In this document: piece by piece, positions 1 through 7,793 of the stretch | How positions within the stretch are numbered: position 1 is the first letter of the stretch | How the letters are laid out: every line of letters begins with the position of its first letter | The notes under the pieces: generated by a model | Databases searched by the model: none | The model's input: the letters and a program-made list of their open reading frames with translations, nothing else | Told to the model about the DNA's origin: nothing | Source: an uncultured Acidimicrobiales bacterium | GTDB lineage: Bacteria; Actinomycetota; Acidimicrobiia; Acidimicrobiales; SZUA-35 | Length of the DNA: 64,000 nucleotides | Direction of reading: 5' to 3' | Assembly (NCBI GenBank): GCA_938029215.1 | Contig: CALHFG010000032.1 | Coordinates: forward strand, 21,515 to 85,514 | Program-made: the position numbers and the translations under genes

Positions 1-348
1 GGACGCCGCCGTACTGTGGTCGACACGATCGCCGACAACGCAGCGAATGCGGCGATCATTTGTGGTGGCCGACAAATCGGACCATCCGAAGTTGACCTGC
101 GATGGGTTGGTGCGCTGCTCGGTCGCAACGGCGAAATCGAGGAGTCCGGGTTGGCGGCTGCTGTACTGAACCATCCGGCCAACGGCATCGTTTGGCTCGC
201 CCGCCGGTATGCCGAGCACGGAATGGCGCTGCGAAGTGGCGACATCGTGCTGGCCGGATCATTCACCCGTCCCGTCGATGTTCGTGCCGGTGACCATTTC
301 TCCGTCGACTACGGACCGCTCGGGGTCGTGGAGGTCGATTTCACATGA
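1..348 (+). CDS. 2-oxopent-4-enoate hydratase / FAH-family protein, C-terminal part
   Basis: The reading frame is open from base 1, so this is the last ~115 residues of a gene cut by the window edge; the GTG at base 16 is not its start. The visible part (segments [28 protein letters not shown] and the [15 protein letters not shown] turn) matches the C-terminal half of the MhpD/DmpE/BphH hydratases and 4-oxalocrotonate decarboxylases. These fumarylacetoacetate-hydrolase-fold enzymes act on 2-hydroxydienoates after aromatic meta-cleavage. Its stop overlaps the ATG of the LigA-like gene (ATGA), so it shares an operon with a ring-cleaving dioxygenase, which supports a catabolic role. Hydratase and decarboxylase cannot be separated from this fragment. 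Confidence 0.75.
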   Translation, partial: GRRRTVVDTIADNAANAAIICGGRQIGPSEVDLRWVGALLGRNGEIEESGLAAAVLNHPANGIVWLARRYAEHGMALRSGDIVLAGSFTRPVDVRAGDHFSVDYGPLGVVEVDFT

Positions 349-734
349 GCCTCTACTACGTGCAGAAGTATTTGTATGAACTGAACCGCAGTCAGCTCGT
401 GCAGCAAGCCCACCGCGATGATGCTGAGCTTGCGGTGCGCAGCTTTGGTGATGGTGGTCGACTCACCGAAGAGGAAATGAACGCACTGGTTCAACCTGAC
501 ATTGGACAGCTCTACCACTTTGGCGTGAACGGACAGATCCTCATGCACTTCGCCGCGTTCCACCAGGTCGAGTGGCCTGACTATCTGGAGTCCATGCGCG
601 AAGGCATCCGAATTCACGGGCCGGTTCGCGAGGGCGTGTACGCACTCACCACCGAGCTCGATGCGGTGAACGCCCAGGTCCACGCACGCGATGCGGTCGA
701 GAACCCAGCCCCTGAACGCCCTGAGGAGGACTAG
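345..734 (+). CDS. LigA-like small subunit of extradiol dioxygenase
   Basis: A 129-residue protein resembling the alpha subunit (LigA) of protocatechuate 4,5-dioxygenase and related type II extradiol dioxygenases. The helical core ([34 protein letters not shown]) is typical; LigA caps the active site of LigB and has no metal ligands. It overlaps the upstream hydratase by four bases and lies five bases before the LigB-like gene, so the two subunits should be translated together. The acidic C-terminal tail (residues ~110-129) is probably disordered. The ring substrate (protocatechuate, gallate or another catechol) cannot be read from this subunit. Confidence 0.8.
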   Translation: MSLYYVQKYLYELNRSQLVQQAHRDDAELAVRSFGDGGRLTEEEMNALVQPDIGQLYHFGVNGQILMHFAAFHQVEWPDYLESMREGIRIHGPVREGVYALTTELDAVNAQVHARDAVENPAPERPEED

Positions 735-738
735 AACC

Positions 739-1566
739 ATGCCACTCGTATTTGCTGGCGTCTGCAGTCACGCCCCCGGAATCACCGGACGGGCCCATCT
801 TGCTGACCCGGATCAGAAGGACAGGCTCTATCGGGCCTTCGGTGACCTGCGGGAGCAGTTGGAAGCGTCGAAGCCCGATGCGTTGGTGGTGGTCGCCGCC
901 GAACACTTTGCGAACTTTTTTATGAACAATATGCCGAGTTTTGCGGTGGGTATGGCCGACCGCTACGAGGGTCCGATTGAAGACCCGGATTGGCTGAACA
1001 TCGGTAAATTCACCGCTCCGGGCAACCCCGATCTGTCAAAGCGGATGATCACCGAAATGATGAACACGGTCGATGTCTCCTACGCCGAGGAGTGGCTCTT
1101 TGATCATGGCATCGCCGTGCCCCTCAGCTTTCTGACTCCCGGTTTCGATCTCCCGATCATTCCGGTCAACATCAACTGCCAGGGCCCTCCGTTGGCCCCT
1201 CTGCATCGAGCCTGGGCATTCGGTGAGGCTCTCGGCCGTGCCGCCGAACTGGTGCCCGAACGCGTTGCCGTCATCGGAACCGGTGGGATTTCCCATTGGC
1301 CTGCGACCCCCGACAGCGGGCGCATCAATGAAGCATGGGATCACGACTTCATGGATCGCTGGTGCAGAAATGATAAGGATGCCCTCCTCGACTACGACGA
1401 TCTCACCGTGTACGCCGATGCCGGGCAGGGTGGATTTGAGATCCGCACGTTCCTCAGCATTTCGGCGGCGGTGAATGGCGCTCCCGGCACCGTTCACTTC
1501 TGCGAGCCGATTCCAATCTTTGCGGTTAGCTGTACAACGGCCACCTACGACCTGTCGGCCGGTTAG
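739..1566 (+). CDS. LigB-like catalytic subunit of extradiol dioxygenase
   Basis: The 275-residue class III extradiol ring-cleavage dioxygenase catalytic subunit. Iron ligands expected in LigB are visible as His11 (CSHAPG) and His56 (AAEHFANF), and the family segment GTGGISHWP is present. The ORF track starts at 691, but ATG 739 has a GAGGA ribosome-binding site and gives the family N-terminus MPLVFAGVCSHAPG. It would cleave a catechol-type ring next to a hydroxyl (meta-cleavage) using Fe(II) and O2. With the LigA-like subunit and the hydratase it forms the end of a meta-cleavage operon that continues outside the window. It runs toward a minus-strand gene ending at 1588. Confidence 0.85.
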   Translation: MPLVFAGVCSHAPGITGRAHLADPDQKDRLYRAFGDLREQLEASKPDALVVVAAEHFANFFMNNMPSFAVGMADRYEGPIEDPDWLNIGKFTAPGNPDLSKRMITEMMNTVDVSYAEEWLFDHGIAVPLSFLTPGFDLPIIPVNINCQGPPLAPLHRAWAFGEALGRAAELVPERVAVIGTGGISHWPATPDSGRINEAWDHDFMDRWCRNDKDALLDYDDLTVYADAGQGGFEIRTFLSISAAVNGAPGTVHFCEPIPIFAVSCTTATYDLSAG

Positions 1567-1587
1567 CTCGAACGGAGGCTGTGAGGC

Positions 1588-2349
1588 CTAGCCCCAGCAG
1601 TGCCGGCTGGCGTTCCAGGGTCGGGTTCCGTCGGCTTGCCAGGTGATGAGTGCCGCTTCGTCCTGTTGGGCTGGTGTCGCCTTGTCTGCGGTCGATACGC
1701 CGTAGCGATCGGCGTGACCATATGCCCGCCAAGAACCACTGAGGAACTGGTAACCACCGCGGGCTGAGCTGCGTGAATTGGCGGCGGAGTAGTCGTCACG
1801 TGACTCGCAGAATCGAATCTCTAGCAGGATGGGAGGCACGAACACGCCGTGACCAGCGTCGACCCAACCCTGAGGATGCGCAAGCTGGACCCGAGACGGG
1901 GGCGGCTGGGTGCCGGTGATCAGCTGGTGCTCCAACGAATCGCTGATTGCAATAACCACTGCGGTGGGGTCAGAGAACTGTGACCAGAACGCATAGCCTT
2001 CGGGTTCGGGCGCTCGGCCGAGAGCTCCCTGGTAGGTGTCAACGATGTGATCCCCGACGCTGCGGTTCTGGTATTCCTGGCTGGCGAGCAGATAGGAAGC
2101 GATCTCCTCGACGGCGTAACCGTCCGCCAACAATCCACCCCAGTAGGCGGCGCCCGCTGGTTCGGCCTCGCGGGCAAGAACGGCGCGGTAGAGGCGAGCG
2201 GCCTGGTGTATATGAGCGTCGCCGAGTACTTGAGCTTCGTAGGTGGGAGCTGAAGCGGCGGAGGCAGCAGAAAGAGGGAGAAGTGCTACCGAAATCACTG
2301 CGATGAGTGAGGCTGCGGCCGCGCGGCGTAGGAGGGTGAATCGGGGCAT
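1588..2349 (-). CDS. Secreted DUF4214 protein with C-terminal transglycosylase-like domain
   Basis: A 253-residue exported protein. Residues 1-33 are a signal peptide with an Arg-rich n-region and AxA cleavage site. Residues ~40-145 look like DUF4214 (ARLYRAVLAREAEPAGAAYWGG and a second degenerate repeat with LGRAPEPEGYAFW), a module common in secreted actinobacterial proteins. Residues ~170-253 resemble the Rpf/transglycosylase-like fold: IRFCESRDDYSAAN carries the putative catalytic Glu, followed by ARGGYQFLSGSWRAYG and a closing RHCWG whose Cys may pair with the one in FCESR. A peptidoglycan-cleaving role is likely but inferred. The ATG is preceded by a near-consensus box (TACTCG) six bases upstream. 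Confidence 0.7.
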   Translation of the reverse strand: MPRFTLLRRAAAASLIAVISVALLPLSAASAASAPTYEAQVLGDAHIHQAARLYRAVLAREAEPAGAAYWGGLLADGYAVEEIASYLLASQEYQNRSVGDHIVDTYQGALGRAPEPEGYAFWSQFSDPTAVVIAISDSLEHQLITGTQPPPSRVQLAHPQGWVDAGHGVFVPPILLEIRFCESRDDYSAANSRSSARGGYQFLSGSWRAYGHADRYGVSTADKATPAQQDEAALITWQADGTRPWNASRHCWG

Positions 2350-2398
2350 GGCGGACGAGTATCTTGGCCACGCAGGCTGAATCCACGGGTAAAAATGC

Positions 2399-3091
2399 TC
2401 AGTTGGCTATGACACGGAACACATCACCAAATTGACACGCAACGGGGCCGTCTTGACCAGGTGATGCGCTGCGGGCAACAAAATCTGCCCGTTGGCCGGG
2501 TTCGACCACCAACTCGGCGAAACCATCGAGCTGCCGCTCGCCGCCGACGAAGAACTCCACGCCGATGAGATAGGAACGCGCTGAGTCCAAGGGATTCTCT
2601 ACCTGGCCAGTGAGAACGGCGCCTTCGGCGGCGGAGTTGGAACACTCGATTACGGTGAGAAGCGCGTCCTTGGACTCGTCGGAGAGTTCTCGCTCTTCTC
2701 CAAAGTCGGGCTCGAAGAAGTCCGGTTCATCGCCGTTGTCAAAGGCCACAAAGTCTTCCTGGCTCACTCGAAAGCCCAGGATGTCGAGTTCGAAGAACTG
2801 AACGAAGAGCACCAGTATCAGCGCCCCGGTCCCGAGCGCGACGATCGATCGGCGGCGCATTGGTCGAGGTCCGACCCGATCGGCGGGATCGGGGGGCGGC
2901 AATTCCTCGGGCAATGCATAGACCGACCGTCCGCTGGGTCCGTGCTGAGGCGAGAAGCCGGCGGCTGGTGTCGCCGGTGTCTGGTCGACAGGCCAGTACC
3001 GCCCGTCGGAGCGTTGTTCCCACCCTGCTGGTGGCGGCCACGGGTATTCACGACCATTCCACGCCACATAGGTACCGCTCACGAAGACCAT
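2399..3091 (-). CDS. Single-pass membrane protein of unknown function
   Basis: A 230-residue protein I do not recognise. The N-terminal ~45 residues are Trp/Pro/Gly-rich (REYPWPPPAGWEQRSDGRYWP), like the short DUF2510-type motif that precedes membrane segments in many actinobacterial proteins. A transmembrane helix follows at ~80-105 (IVALGTGALILVLFVQFF), then an acidic linker and a C-terminal extracytoplasmic beta-rich domain (~150-230) that resembles FxLYD-type domains by eye (VENPLDSARSYLIGVEFF, VEPGQRADFVARS) with two cysteines. I chose ATG 3091 rather than 3115 to avoid overlap with the divergent gene. It is probably a surface or sensor protein; function unknown. Confidence 0.5.
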   Translation of the reverse strand: MVFVSGTYVAWNGREYPWPPPAGWEQRSDGRYWPVDQTPATPAAGFSPQHGPSGRSVYALPEELPPPDPADRVGPRPMRRRSIVALGTGALILVLFVQFFELDILGFRVSQEDFVAFDNGDEPDFFEPDFGEERELSDESKDALLTVIECSNSAAEGAVLTGQVENPLDSARSYLIGVEFFVGGERQLDGFAELVVEPGQRADFVARSASPGQDGPVACQFGDVFRVIAN

Positions 3092-3113
3092 CGTGCCACA
3101 ACCGGCGCCTGCC

Positions 3114-5552
3114 ATGGTGCCGACGTCGGAGGATGCCCGTGGCGAGGCTGACTACTCTGAGTTGGTGCGAGGTCGAGTACACGACGCCTGTCGGCGTCTC
3201 ATCGTGGTGCTACTTGTCCTTACCTCGGTCATGGGGTTCGTGTCCGGTGTCTTGCTTGACGAGCAAGAACTCGCCGACATCGTCGGTGAGGCCATGAATG
3301 ATGAATCGGTCCGGACGGCTATCGCCGGCACGGCCGTTGATCAGGCGTTCGACACGTTCAAGGTGGATCAAACCCTGGCCTCGGCGTTGCCCGACCAGCT
3401 CACCATCGCGGCGAGCCCGGCCGTCGAGTTGTCCAAGCCCGTCGTCGCAGAGGCCGGGAGTCAACTATTGGCGCTCGAACCAGCTCAGGCGGCGGTATCG
3501 GAAGCGACGCGGTCTGTTCATCGCCAGACCGCTGCGGCCGCCTTCAGCCCGGTTGAACAAGACGTGGTGATCAACACCCGACCCATCCTGGTGGTTGTTG
3601 CCGATGAGATTATCGGCCCGGCCGGCGCCCGGGCCGCGGTTGGTCTGGATCTGCCTGAATCGGCGACGAGTGTCAATCTTGGTTCGAACCAAAGTGCGTT
3701 GTGGCAAGGGCTCAACCTCCTCATCGCTGCAACAGGGATCTTGGCGCTCCTCCTGATGCTGACCGCGGTGGTCTACTTCGCTACTGCGGTGGGCAAACTC
3801 CAGGCTGCAGCAGACCTCGGCCGACCCTTTATCACCGCCGGCATTGTCACCATCGCAGTCTCGGCGTTGCTCGCACTGAGCATCGCTCTCGCAGCGGAAT
3901 CTCTCCTTGGTTCAAACCCTGGCTTTTCGGTGGCCGGCATCGACGTGGGACAGGTCACCGGCGGCGCTGGCCTTGGATTCATCATCACCGCGCCCTTGTC
4001 GGCCGCAGCACGCCGATTGCTCTATGTCGGGCTGGTGTTCATCTTTGCCACCAGACTCTTCACCGACCATCCGGCTGCCGTGGCCTTTCGGGAAGCTGTG
4101 CGGCATCGCGATCCCGAGCGATTCATCGACGGATTGGCCCGACTGCTCCCCGACAACCTTCGACGCGTTCAGCTTGGTATCTACACCGGAGGCCTCCTGG
4201 TGCTGTGGTTCTCAAGCGACCCCGGCCTGCGGCGCACACTTACGGTGCTCGGCGTTGTGGCTGCTGCCCAGGTGGGCCTGCTGATCTCCACGTCGACGGG
4301 AGCGCGCTGGGAGCGGCTGCGGGAGGTCGTTGGCTGGAATTATGTGGAACCGCTGGATCACACCGACCGTACCGAGGCGATGAGGAGGCGTCGGCGGATT
4401 CTCGGCATCGTCGCCGTCGTCGCGTTGCTCTTTTGGCCGACTTATACCGCTGGTTCGGTTCGGATCCTGGGCCTTGTTGGTCTTGGGTTGGCCGCGTGGA
4501 CCTACCGAACCGAGGTCGGTGAGGTCGAGACCGTTGCTCCGGTGGCGCTGGCGGATGCCCCCGAGAACACCGCGCTGTGGCGGCGACCGCGGGTGCTTGC
4601 CCCGGTGGTGTGCACCGTGCTCGTTGGATTGCTGCTCTTGCCGGACCAGGGGGTCGATATAGCCACTGCATCGGCACAGGTAGAGACCCCAACCCGGTGC
4701 AACGGTTTGGAAGAGCTGTGCGGCCGTCCGTTCGATCAGGTCGTCTTTGCCGGGACCCACAATGCGATGAGCGCCGAAGAGCTCGGGTGGGAATTGGCCA
4801 ACCACCAGACCGCGATCCCGGCACAGCTCGCCGGTGGAATTCGGGCTCTACTCGTGGACGTGCAGAAATGGGAAGTCGATGTATCCCTCGGCGAGCTCTC
4901 GCTCGATCCGGAGGCCGCTCAGCTGGCTGCAGAAGCGCTGTCGGGCGCCCAGACACCGGAGGACGGGCTTTGGATGTGTCACAAGTTATGCCAGCTCGGC
5001 GGGACTCCCTTTCGTGACTTCATCGCCGACCTTCGTGCCTTCCTCGAAACGAACCCCGATGAGGTTGTCCTCGTGGTGATCCAAGATGAGGCCGAGAAGG
5101 TCGATATCAAGTCGGCGTTGGTAGATGGCGGACTCCGAGAGCTCGCGTATGAACATCCTCCGGGTCAGTCGTGGCCGACATTGGGCGAGATGATCGCAAA
5201 CAACGAGCGGGTCGTCTTCTTGGCTGAGAACGACGGCGATGCGACGGGCTGGTATCAAGCGGTCTATGACGGGAATGTCACCGAGACGAACTTCCGATAC
5301 TCGGTTGTGTCCGACTTTGAGTGTGCACCAAATCGGGGGGTCGAAAACAGCGATCTCTTCCTTATCAATCACTGGGTGGAAACGGGGGTGCCGGTCCCAT
5401 CCGACGCGGATGTTGTCAATAGTCGAGAGGTGCTGTTGGCCCGCGTGGATGAATGTCGTCGTGTTCGAGGGCGGGAGCCGGGTGTTATTGCCGTCAACTT
5501 CTGGGAACGTGGCGACGTAATCGAGGTAGTTGAGGACCTGAACCTGCGCTAA
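3114..5552 (+). CDS. Polytopic membrane protein with C-terminal PI-PLC-like phosphodiesterase domain
   Basis: An 812-residue protein (ATG 3114; GTG 3093 is an alternative). It has a first transmembrane helix at ~25-45, a ~130-residue extracytoplasmic region, about eight further helices between ~195 and 530, and then a PLC-like domain. The last part starts at a Cys-rich LCGRPFDQVVFAGTHNAMS, contains a second likely catalytic His in CHKLCQLGG, and runs through DEVVLVVIQDEAE to the C-terminus, as in the PI-PLC X-domain phosphodiesterases. The domain should lie outside the membrane and may cleave a phospholipid headgroup or glycerophosphodiester; the substrate is unknown. The long polytopic N-terminus is unusual for this family. 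It is convergent with yceH. Confidence 0.65.
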   Translation: MVPTSEDARGEADYSELVRGRVHDACRRLIVVLLVLTSVMGFVSGVLLDEQELADIVGEAMNDESVRTAIAGTAVDQAFDTFKVDQTLASALPDQLTIAASPAVELSKPVVAEAGSQLLALEPAQAAVSEATRSVHRQTAAAAFSPVEQDVVINTRPILVVVADEIIGPAGARAAVGLDLPESATSVNLGSNQSALWQGLNLLIAATGILALLLMLTAVVYFATAVGKLQAAADLGRPFITAGIVTIAVSALLALSIALAAESLLGSNPGFSVAGIDVGQVTGGAGLGFIITAPLSAAARRLLYVGLVFIFATRLFTDHPAAVAFREAVRHRDPERFIDGLARLLPDNLRRVQLGIYTGGLLVLWFSSDPGLRRTLTVLGVVAAAQVGLLISTSTGARWERLREVVGWNYVEPLDHTDRTEAMRRRRRILGIVAVVALLFWPTYTAGSVRILGLVGLGLAAWTYRTEVGEVETVAPVALADAPENTALWRRPRVLAPVVCTVLVGLLLLPDQGVDIATASAQVETPTRCNGLEELCGRPFDQVVFAGTHNAMSAEELGWELANHQTAIPAQLAGGIRALLVDVQKWEVDVSLGELSLDPEAAQLAAEALSGAQTPEDGLWMCHKLCQLGGTPFRDFIADLRAFLETNPDEVVLVVIQDEAEKVDIKSALVDGGLRELAYEHPPGQSWPTLGEMIANNERVVFLAENDGDATGWYQAVYDGNVTETNFRYSVVSDFECAPNRGVENSDLFLINHWVETGVPVPSDADVVNSREVLLARVDECRRVRGREPGVIAVNFWERGDVIEVVEDLNLR

Positions 5553-5585
5553 ACAGTGCTCTCGTCGACAGCAAGAGGCGGAGGC

Positions 5586-6278
5586 CTAGCCGCTCTCTAG
5601 TTGGCCGGCGTCAGGCGGGTGGTCATCGGGTAGGTCGTGGCCGGGTGATTCGAGCCCCAGTTCGGTCTCGAGCCTTTGAATTCGGGCAACGAGTGCGCCG
5701 ACGGTCACCTCCAGTTGGGTAAGTCGGTCATTCCGACTCGGTCCTGCCGAGGCGCCTGCGCTGGCGGCTGCCTGGTGGGCTGCGGCCGCGTCGACCTCGC
5801 CGCTCAGCAAGTGCATGAACCGATTCTGGCTCTGACCGGGCCCGCGACCCAGATCGACGACCAGGGGTCGTTCGGACGTGACCAGGCTGTCGAGCACTCG
5901 GTCTACATCCTCGACCGACTCGAAGGCCACGTACCGTTCGGTTCGGGTTCTTATTTCACCTGGGGTTTGGGGGCCGCGCAGCAGCATGATCGCCAATGCC
6001 GCCACCTGAGATTCGGTTAGATCAAGGGCTTCATCCAAGACATGCTTGTGCTTGTCGGTTCGTCCCGATGAGATACTGCGGCACAGCTTGTTGGCCCGAA
6101 GTTCCATCATCGCCTGGATCACTTCGCGCTCGTTGAGATCCATCACCGGGTCTCGGTTCGTCTTTTGGTTGCAGGCGTTGACCAGCGCGTTCGTCGAGAG
6201 CGGATACTGATCGGGCGTCGTCGCCTTCTTTTCCATCAGGCAACCGAGAACGCGGACTTCGACCGGTGTGAGTTCCAT
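5586..6278 (-). CDS. YceH family protein (DUF480)
   Basis: A 230-residue member of the YceH/DUF480 family: ELTPVEVRVLGCLMEKKATTPDQYPLS at the N-terminus and the second winged-helix region LTESQVAALAIMLLRGPQTPGEIRTRT are diagnostic. The family is two tandem winged-helix domains of unsettled role, possibly DNA-binding. The C-terminal ~60 residues hold an Ala-rich stretch and a predicted coiled coil (LTQLEVTVGALVARIQRLETEL), as in other members. The track starts at 6344; ATG 6278 matches the family start and has a TACGCT box eight bases upstream. Confidence 0.85.
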   Translation of the reverse strand: MELTPVEVRVLGCLMEKKATTPDQYPLSTNALVNACNQKTNRDPVMDLNEREVIQAMMELRANKLCRSISSGRTDKHKHVLDEALDLTESQVAALAIMLLRGPQTPGEIRTRTERYVAFESVEDVDRVLDSLVTSERPLVVDLGRGPGQSQNRFMHLLSGEVDAAAAHQAAASAGASAGPSRNDRLTQLEVTVGALVARIQRLETELGLESPGHDLPDDHPPDAGQLESG

Positions 6279-6286
6279 GGATCCCG

Positions 6287-6292
6287 AGCGTA
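6287..6292 (-). promoter_or_regulatory. Candidate -10 box of yceH (leaderless type)
   Basis: TACGCT lies eight bases before ATG 6278, so the transcript would begin at or near the start codon. It supports the shorter start of the YceH protein. I see no clear -35. Confidence 0.45.
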
Positions 6293-6394
6293 GTTGGTGA
6301 CCTCGCAACTGCGCCTCACGAGCTCTCTCTGCGAACGAACGCAAAGGGCCAACACCGAGGGAACCGATCCGGCGGTCCGTTCGACCTGATTGAG

Positions 6395-6784
6395 GTGATC
6401 CCTCGTAGCGCCGTCAGTGGGCTGTTTGCGGCGGTTGTGCTCGCGTTGTCGGTTGCCGCAGCAGCCTGTGCTCCTGCCGCGCCCGATGTGGCGCTCAGTC
6501 CCGTGGCCGACGAGGGCCGAGATATCGCCCGAGGGTCGGGTTGCGCGGCGTGTCATGGACGTAACGGAGAGGGTGGTGTCGGACCTTCGTGGAAGGGCCT
6601 GGCCGGCTCGACGGTTACCTTTACTGATTCAACGTCGGCTGTCGTCGATGCGGAGTACCTTGCTGCATCGATCCTGGAACCTTCAGCCAAGCTGCGCGAA
6701 GGATTCGCGATCACCATGCCCGAGAACAACCTGAGCGAGGAAGAGGTCGCAAAGATCGTCGCCTACATCGAGGAGCTCCGATGA
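6395..6784 (+). CDS. Lipoprotein c-type cytochrome
   Basis: A 129-residue monohaem cytochrome c. A signal peptide ends in a lipobox (AAAAC, residues ~20-24), so it should be tethered to the outer face of the membrane. Haem attachment is CAACH at ~50-54, and the distal Met is probably in ITMPEN near residue 108. The C-terminal helix LSEEEVAKIVAYIEELR is typical of the class I fold. Start GTG 6395 is the only one giving a full signal peptide. It overlaps the SCO1 gene by four bases (ATGA), so it is probably an electron carrier linked to copper-enzyme assembly or a terminal oxidase encoded elsewhere. Confidence 0.85.
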   Translation: MIPRSAVSGLFAAVVLALSVAAAACAPAAPDVALSPVADEGRDIARGSGCAACHGRNGEGGVGPSWKGLAGSTVTFTDSTSAVVDAEYLAASILEPSAKLREGFAITMPENNLSEEEVAKIVAYIEELR

Positions 6785-7398
6785 TCCGCTGGTCGATTGC
6801 GATCGTTGCGCTCGGTTTGGTGGCTACCGCATGTGCCGGCACCGGCTCTAACGCAACCGATGCGCCGGTCCTGTCCGGCTTTGAGCGGACACCCACCCCC
6901 TCGGTTTCGGGGGCGTCGCTTCCCGAGGTCACGAACGACGATCAGTCGTTTCGGTTCGAAGCTCAATCAAAAGACGGCCTGCTGCTGGTCTACTTCGGTT
7001 TTACCCACTGTCCCGATGTTTGTCCCACAACGCTTGCGGACTTGCGGGCCGCGCTCGATCAGCTTGACCCATCCGAGCGATCCCGGATCGAAACGGCAAT
7101 GGTCACGGTCGATCCCGACAGGGACACCGCCGACGTGCTCCCCAACTACGTGCGGTCCTTTTTGCCCGACGCGGCAGCGTTGCGAACCGAATCCGATGCA
7201 GAACTTCGAGCGACCGCCGATGCCTTTGGAGTCACCTATGAGGTGACCGAAACGGCCACTGGCGTTGAGGTGATTCACACCGGGTCGCTCTATGCGGTTG
7301 CGCCAAACGGGGATCTGCTCATCAGCTGGCCCTTCGGTGTCACACCCGAAGATCTCAACAAGGACCTCCGTATCTTGCTGGGGCGTGTGAGCGCATGA
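6781..7398 (+). CDS. SCO1/SenC/PrrC family copper chaperone lipoprotein
   Basis: A 205-residue lipoprotein (lipobox ending ATAC at ~18) with a thioredoxin-fold SCO1 domain. The copper-binding CxxxC is CPDVC at ~77-81 within YFGFTHCPDVCPTTL, and the third ligand His is in VIHTGSLY near 165. SCO proteins deliver copper to the CuA site of cytochrome c oxidase or act as thiol-disulfide reductases. It overlaps its neighbours on both sides by four bases (cytochrome c upstream, cupredoxin downstream), so the three exported proteins form one translationally coupled operon. Confidence 0.9.
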   Translation: MIRWSIAIVALGLVATACAGTGSNATDAPVLSGFERTPTPSVSGASLPEVTNDDQSFRFEAQSKDGLLLVYFGFTHCPDVCPTTLADLRAALDQLDPSERSRIETAMVTVDPDRDTADVLPNYVRSFLPDAAALRTESDAELRATADAFGVTYEVTETATGVEVIHTGSLYAVAPNGDLLISWPFGVTPEDLNKDLRILLGRVSA

Positions 7399-7775
7399 AA
7401 AGGTTGATCCTCACCTTTCATGCGACGATCTTCGGCGTCGCGTTACTCCTCACCGCATGCGGGGGAGATGGCGAGATCTTCGAGGTTGCAGAAACCGAAT
7501 CGGTCGGCACTGCCGAGTACTCGTTCGAAATACCCGATGGTGCCGGCGAGGCGCTGGATGCCGGAACGCCACTCGAAATCCTTCCCGCCGAATTGCGGGC
7601 CCGGGTCGGTGAGTCCATCGAGATCGTCAACCAGGACGACCGAGGCCACTTGGTTGGCCCGTGGTTCGTCGGCGCCGGCGAGACGTTGCGGCAAGAGTTC
7701 ACGTCGCCGGGGGAGTTCATCGGGATCTGCACGGTCCACCCAAGCGGCGAGATTAAGGTGATCGTCGATGCCTAG
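7395..7775 (+). CDS. Cupredoxin-like lipoprotein
   Basis: A 126-residue lipoprotein (lipobox LTAC near residue 22) with a plastocyanin-like domain. Type 1 copper ligands seem to be His in DDRGHLVGPW (~84), Cys in IGICTVHP (~112) and His three residues later. The usual axial Met after HPSG is missing: the sequence reads HPSGEIKV, so Glu or nothing occupies that place. This could change the copper site or mean that it is not a classical blue-copper carrier. It overlaps the SCO1 gene by four bases and is the last gene of the cytochrome/SCO/cupredoxin operon. Confidence 0.75.
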   Translation: MKRLILTFHATIFGVALLLTACGGDGEIFEVAETESVGTAEYSFEIPDGAGEALDAGTPLEILPAELRARVGESIEIVNQDDRGHLVGPWFVGAGETLRQEFTSPGEFIGICTVHPSGEIKVIVDA

Positions 7776-7780
7776 CCGAA

Positions 7781-7786
7781 TAGGCT
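7781..7786 (+). promoter_or_regulatory. Candidate -10 box before the 7794 membrane protein
   Basis: TAGGCT is seven bases before GTG 7794, in the 18-base gap after the cupredoxin gene. It would give the membrane protein its own leaderless transcript. Confidence 0.4.
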
Positions 7787-7793
7787 CCGCTTC

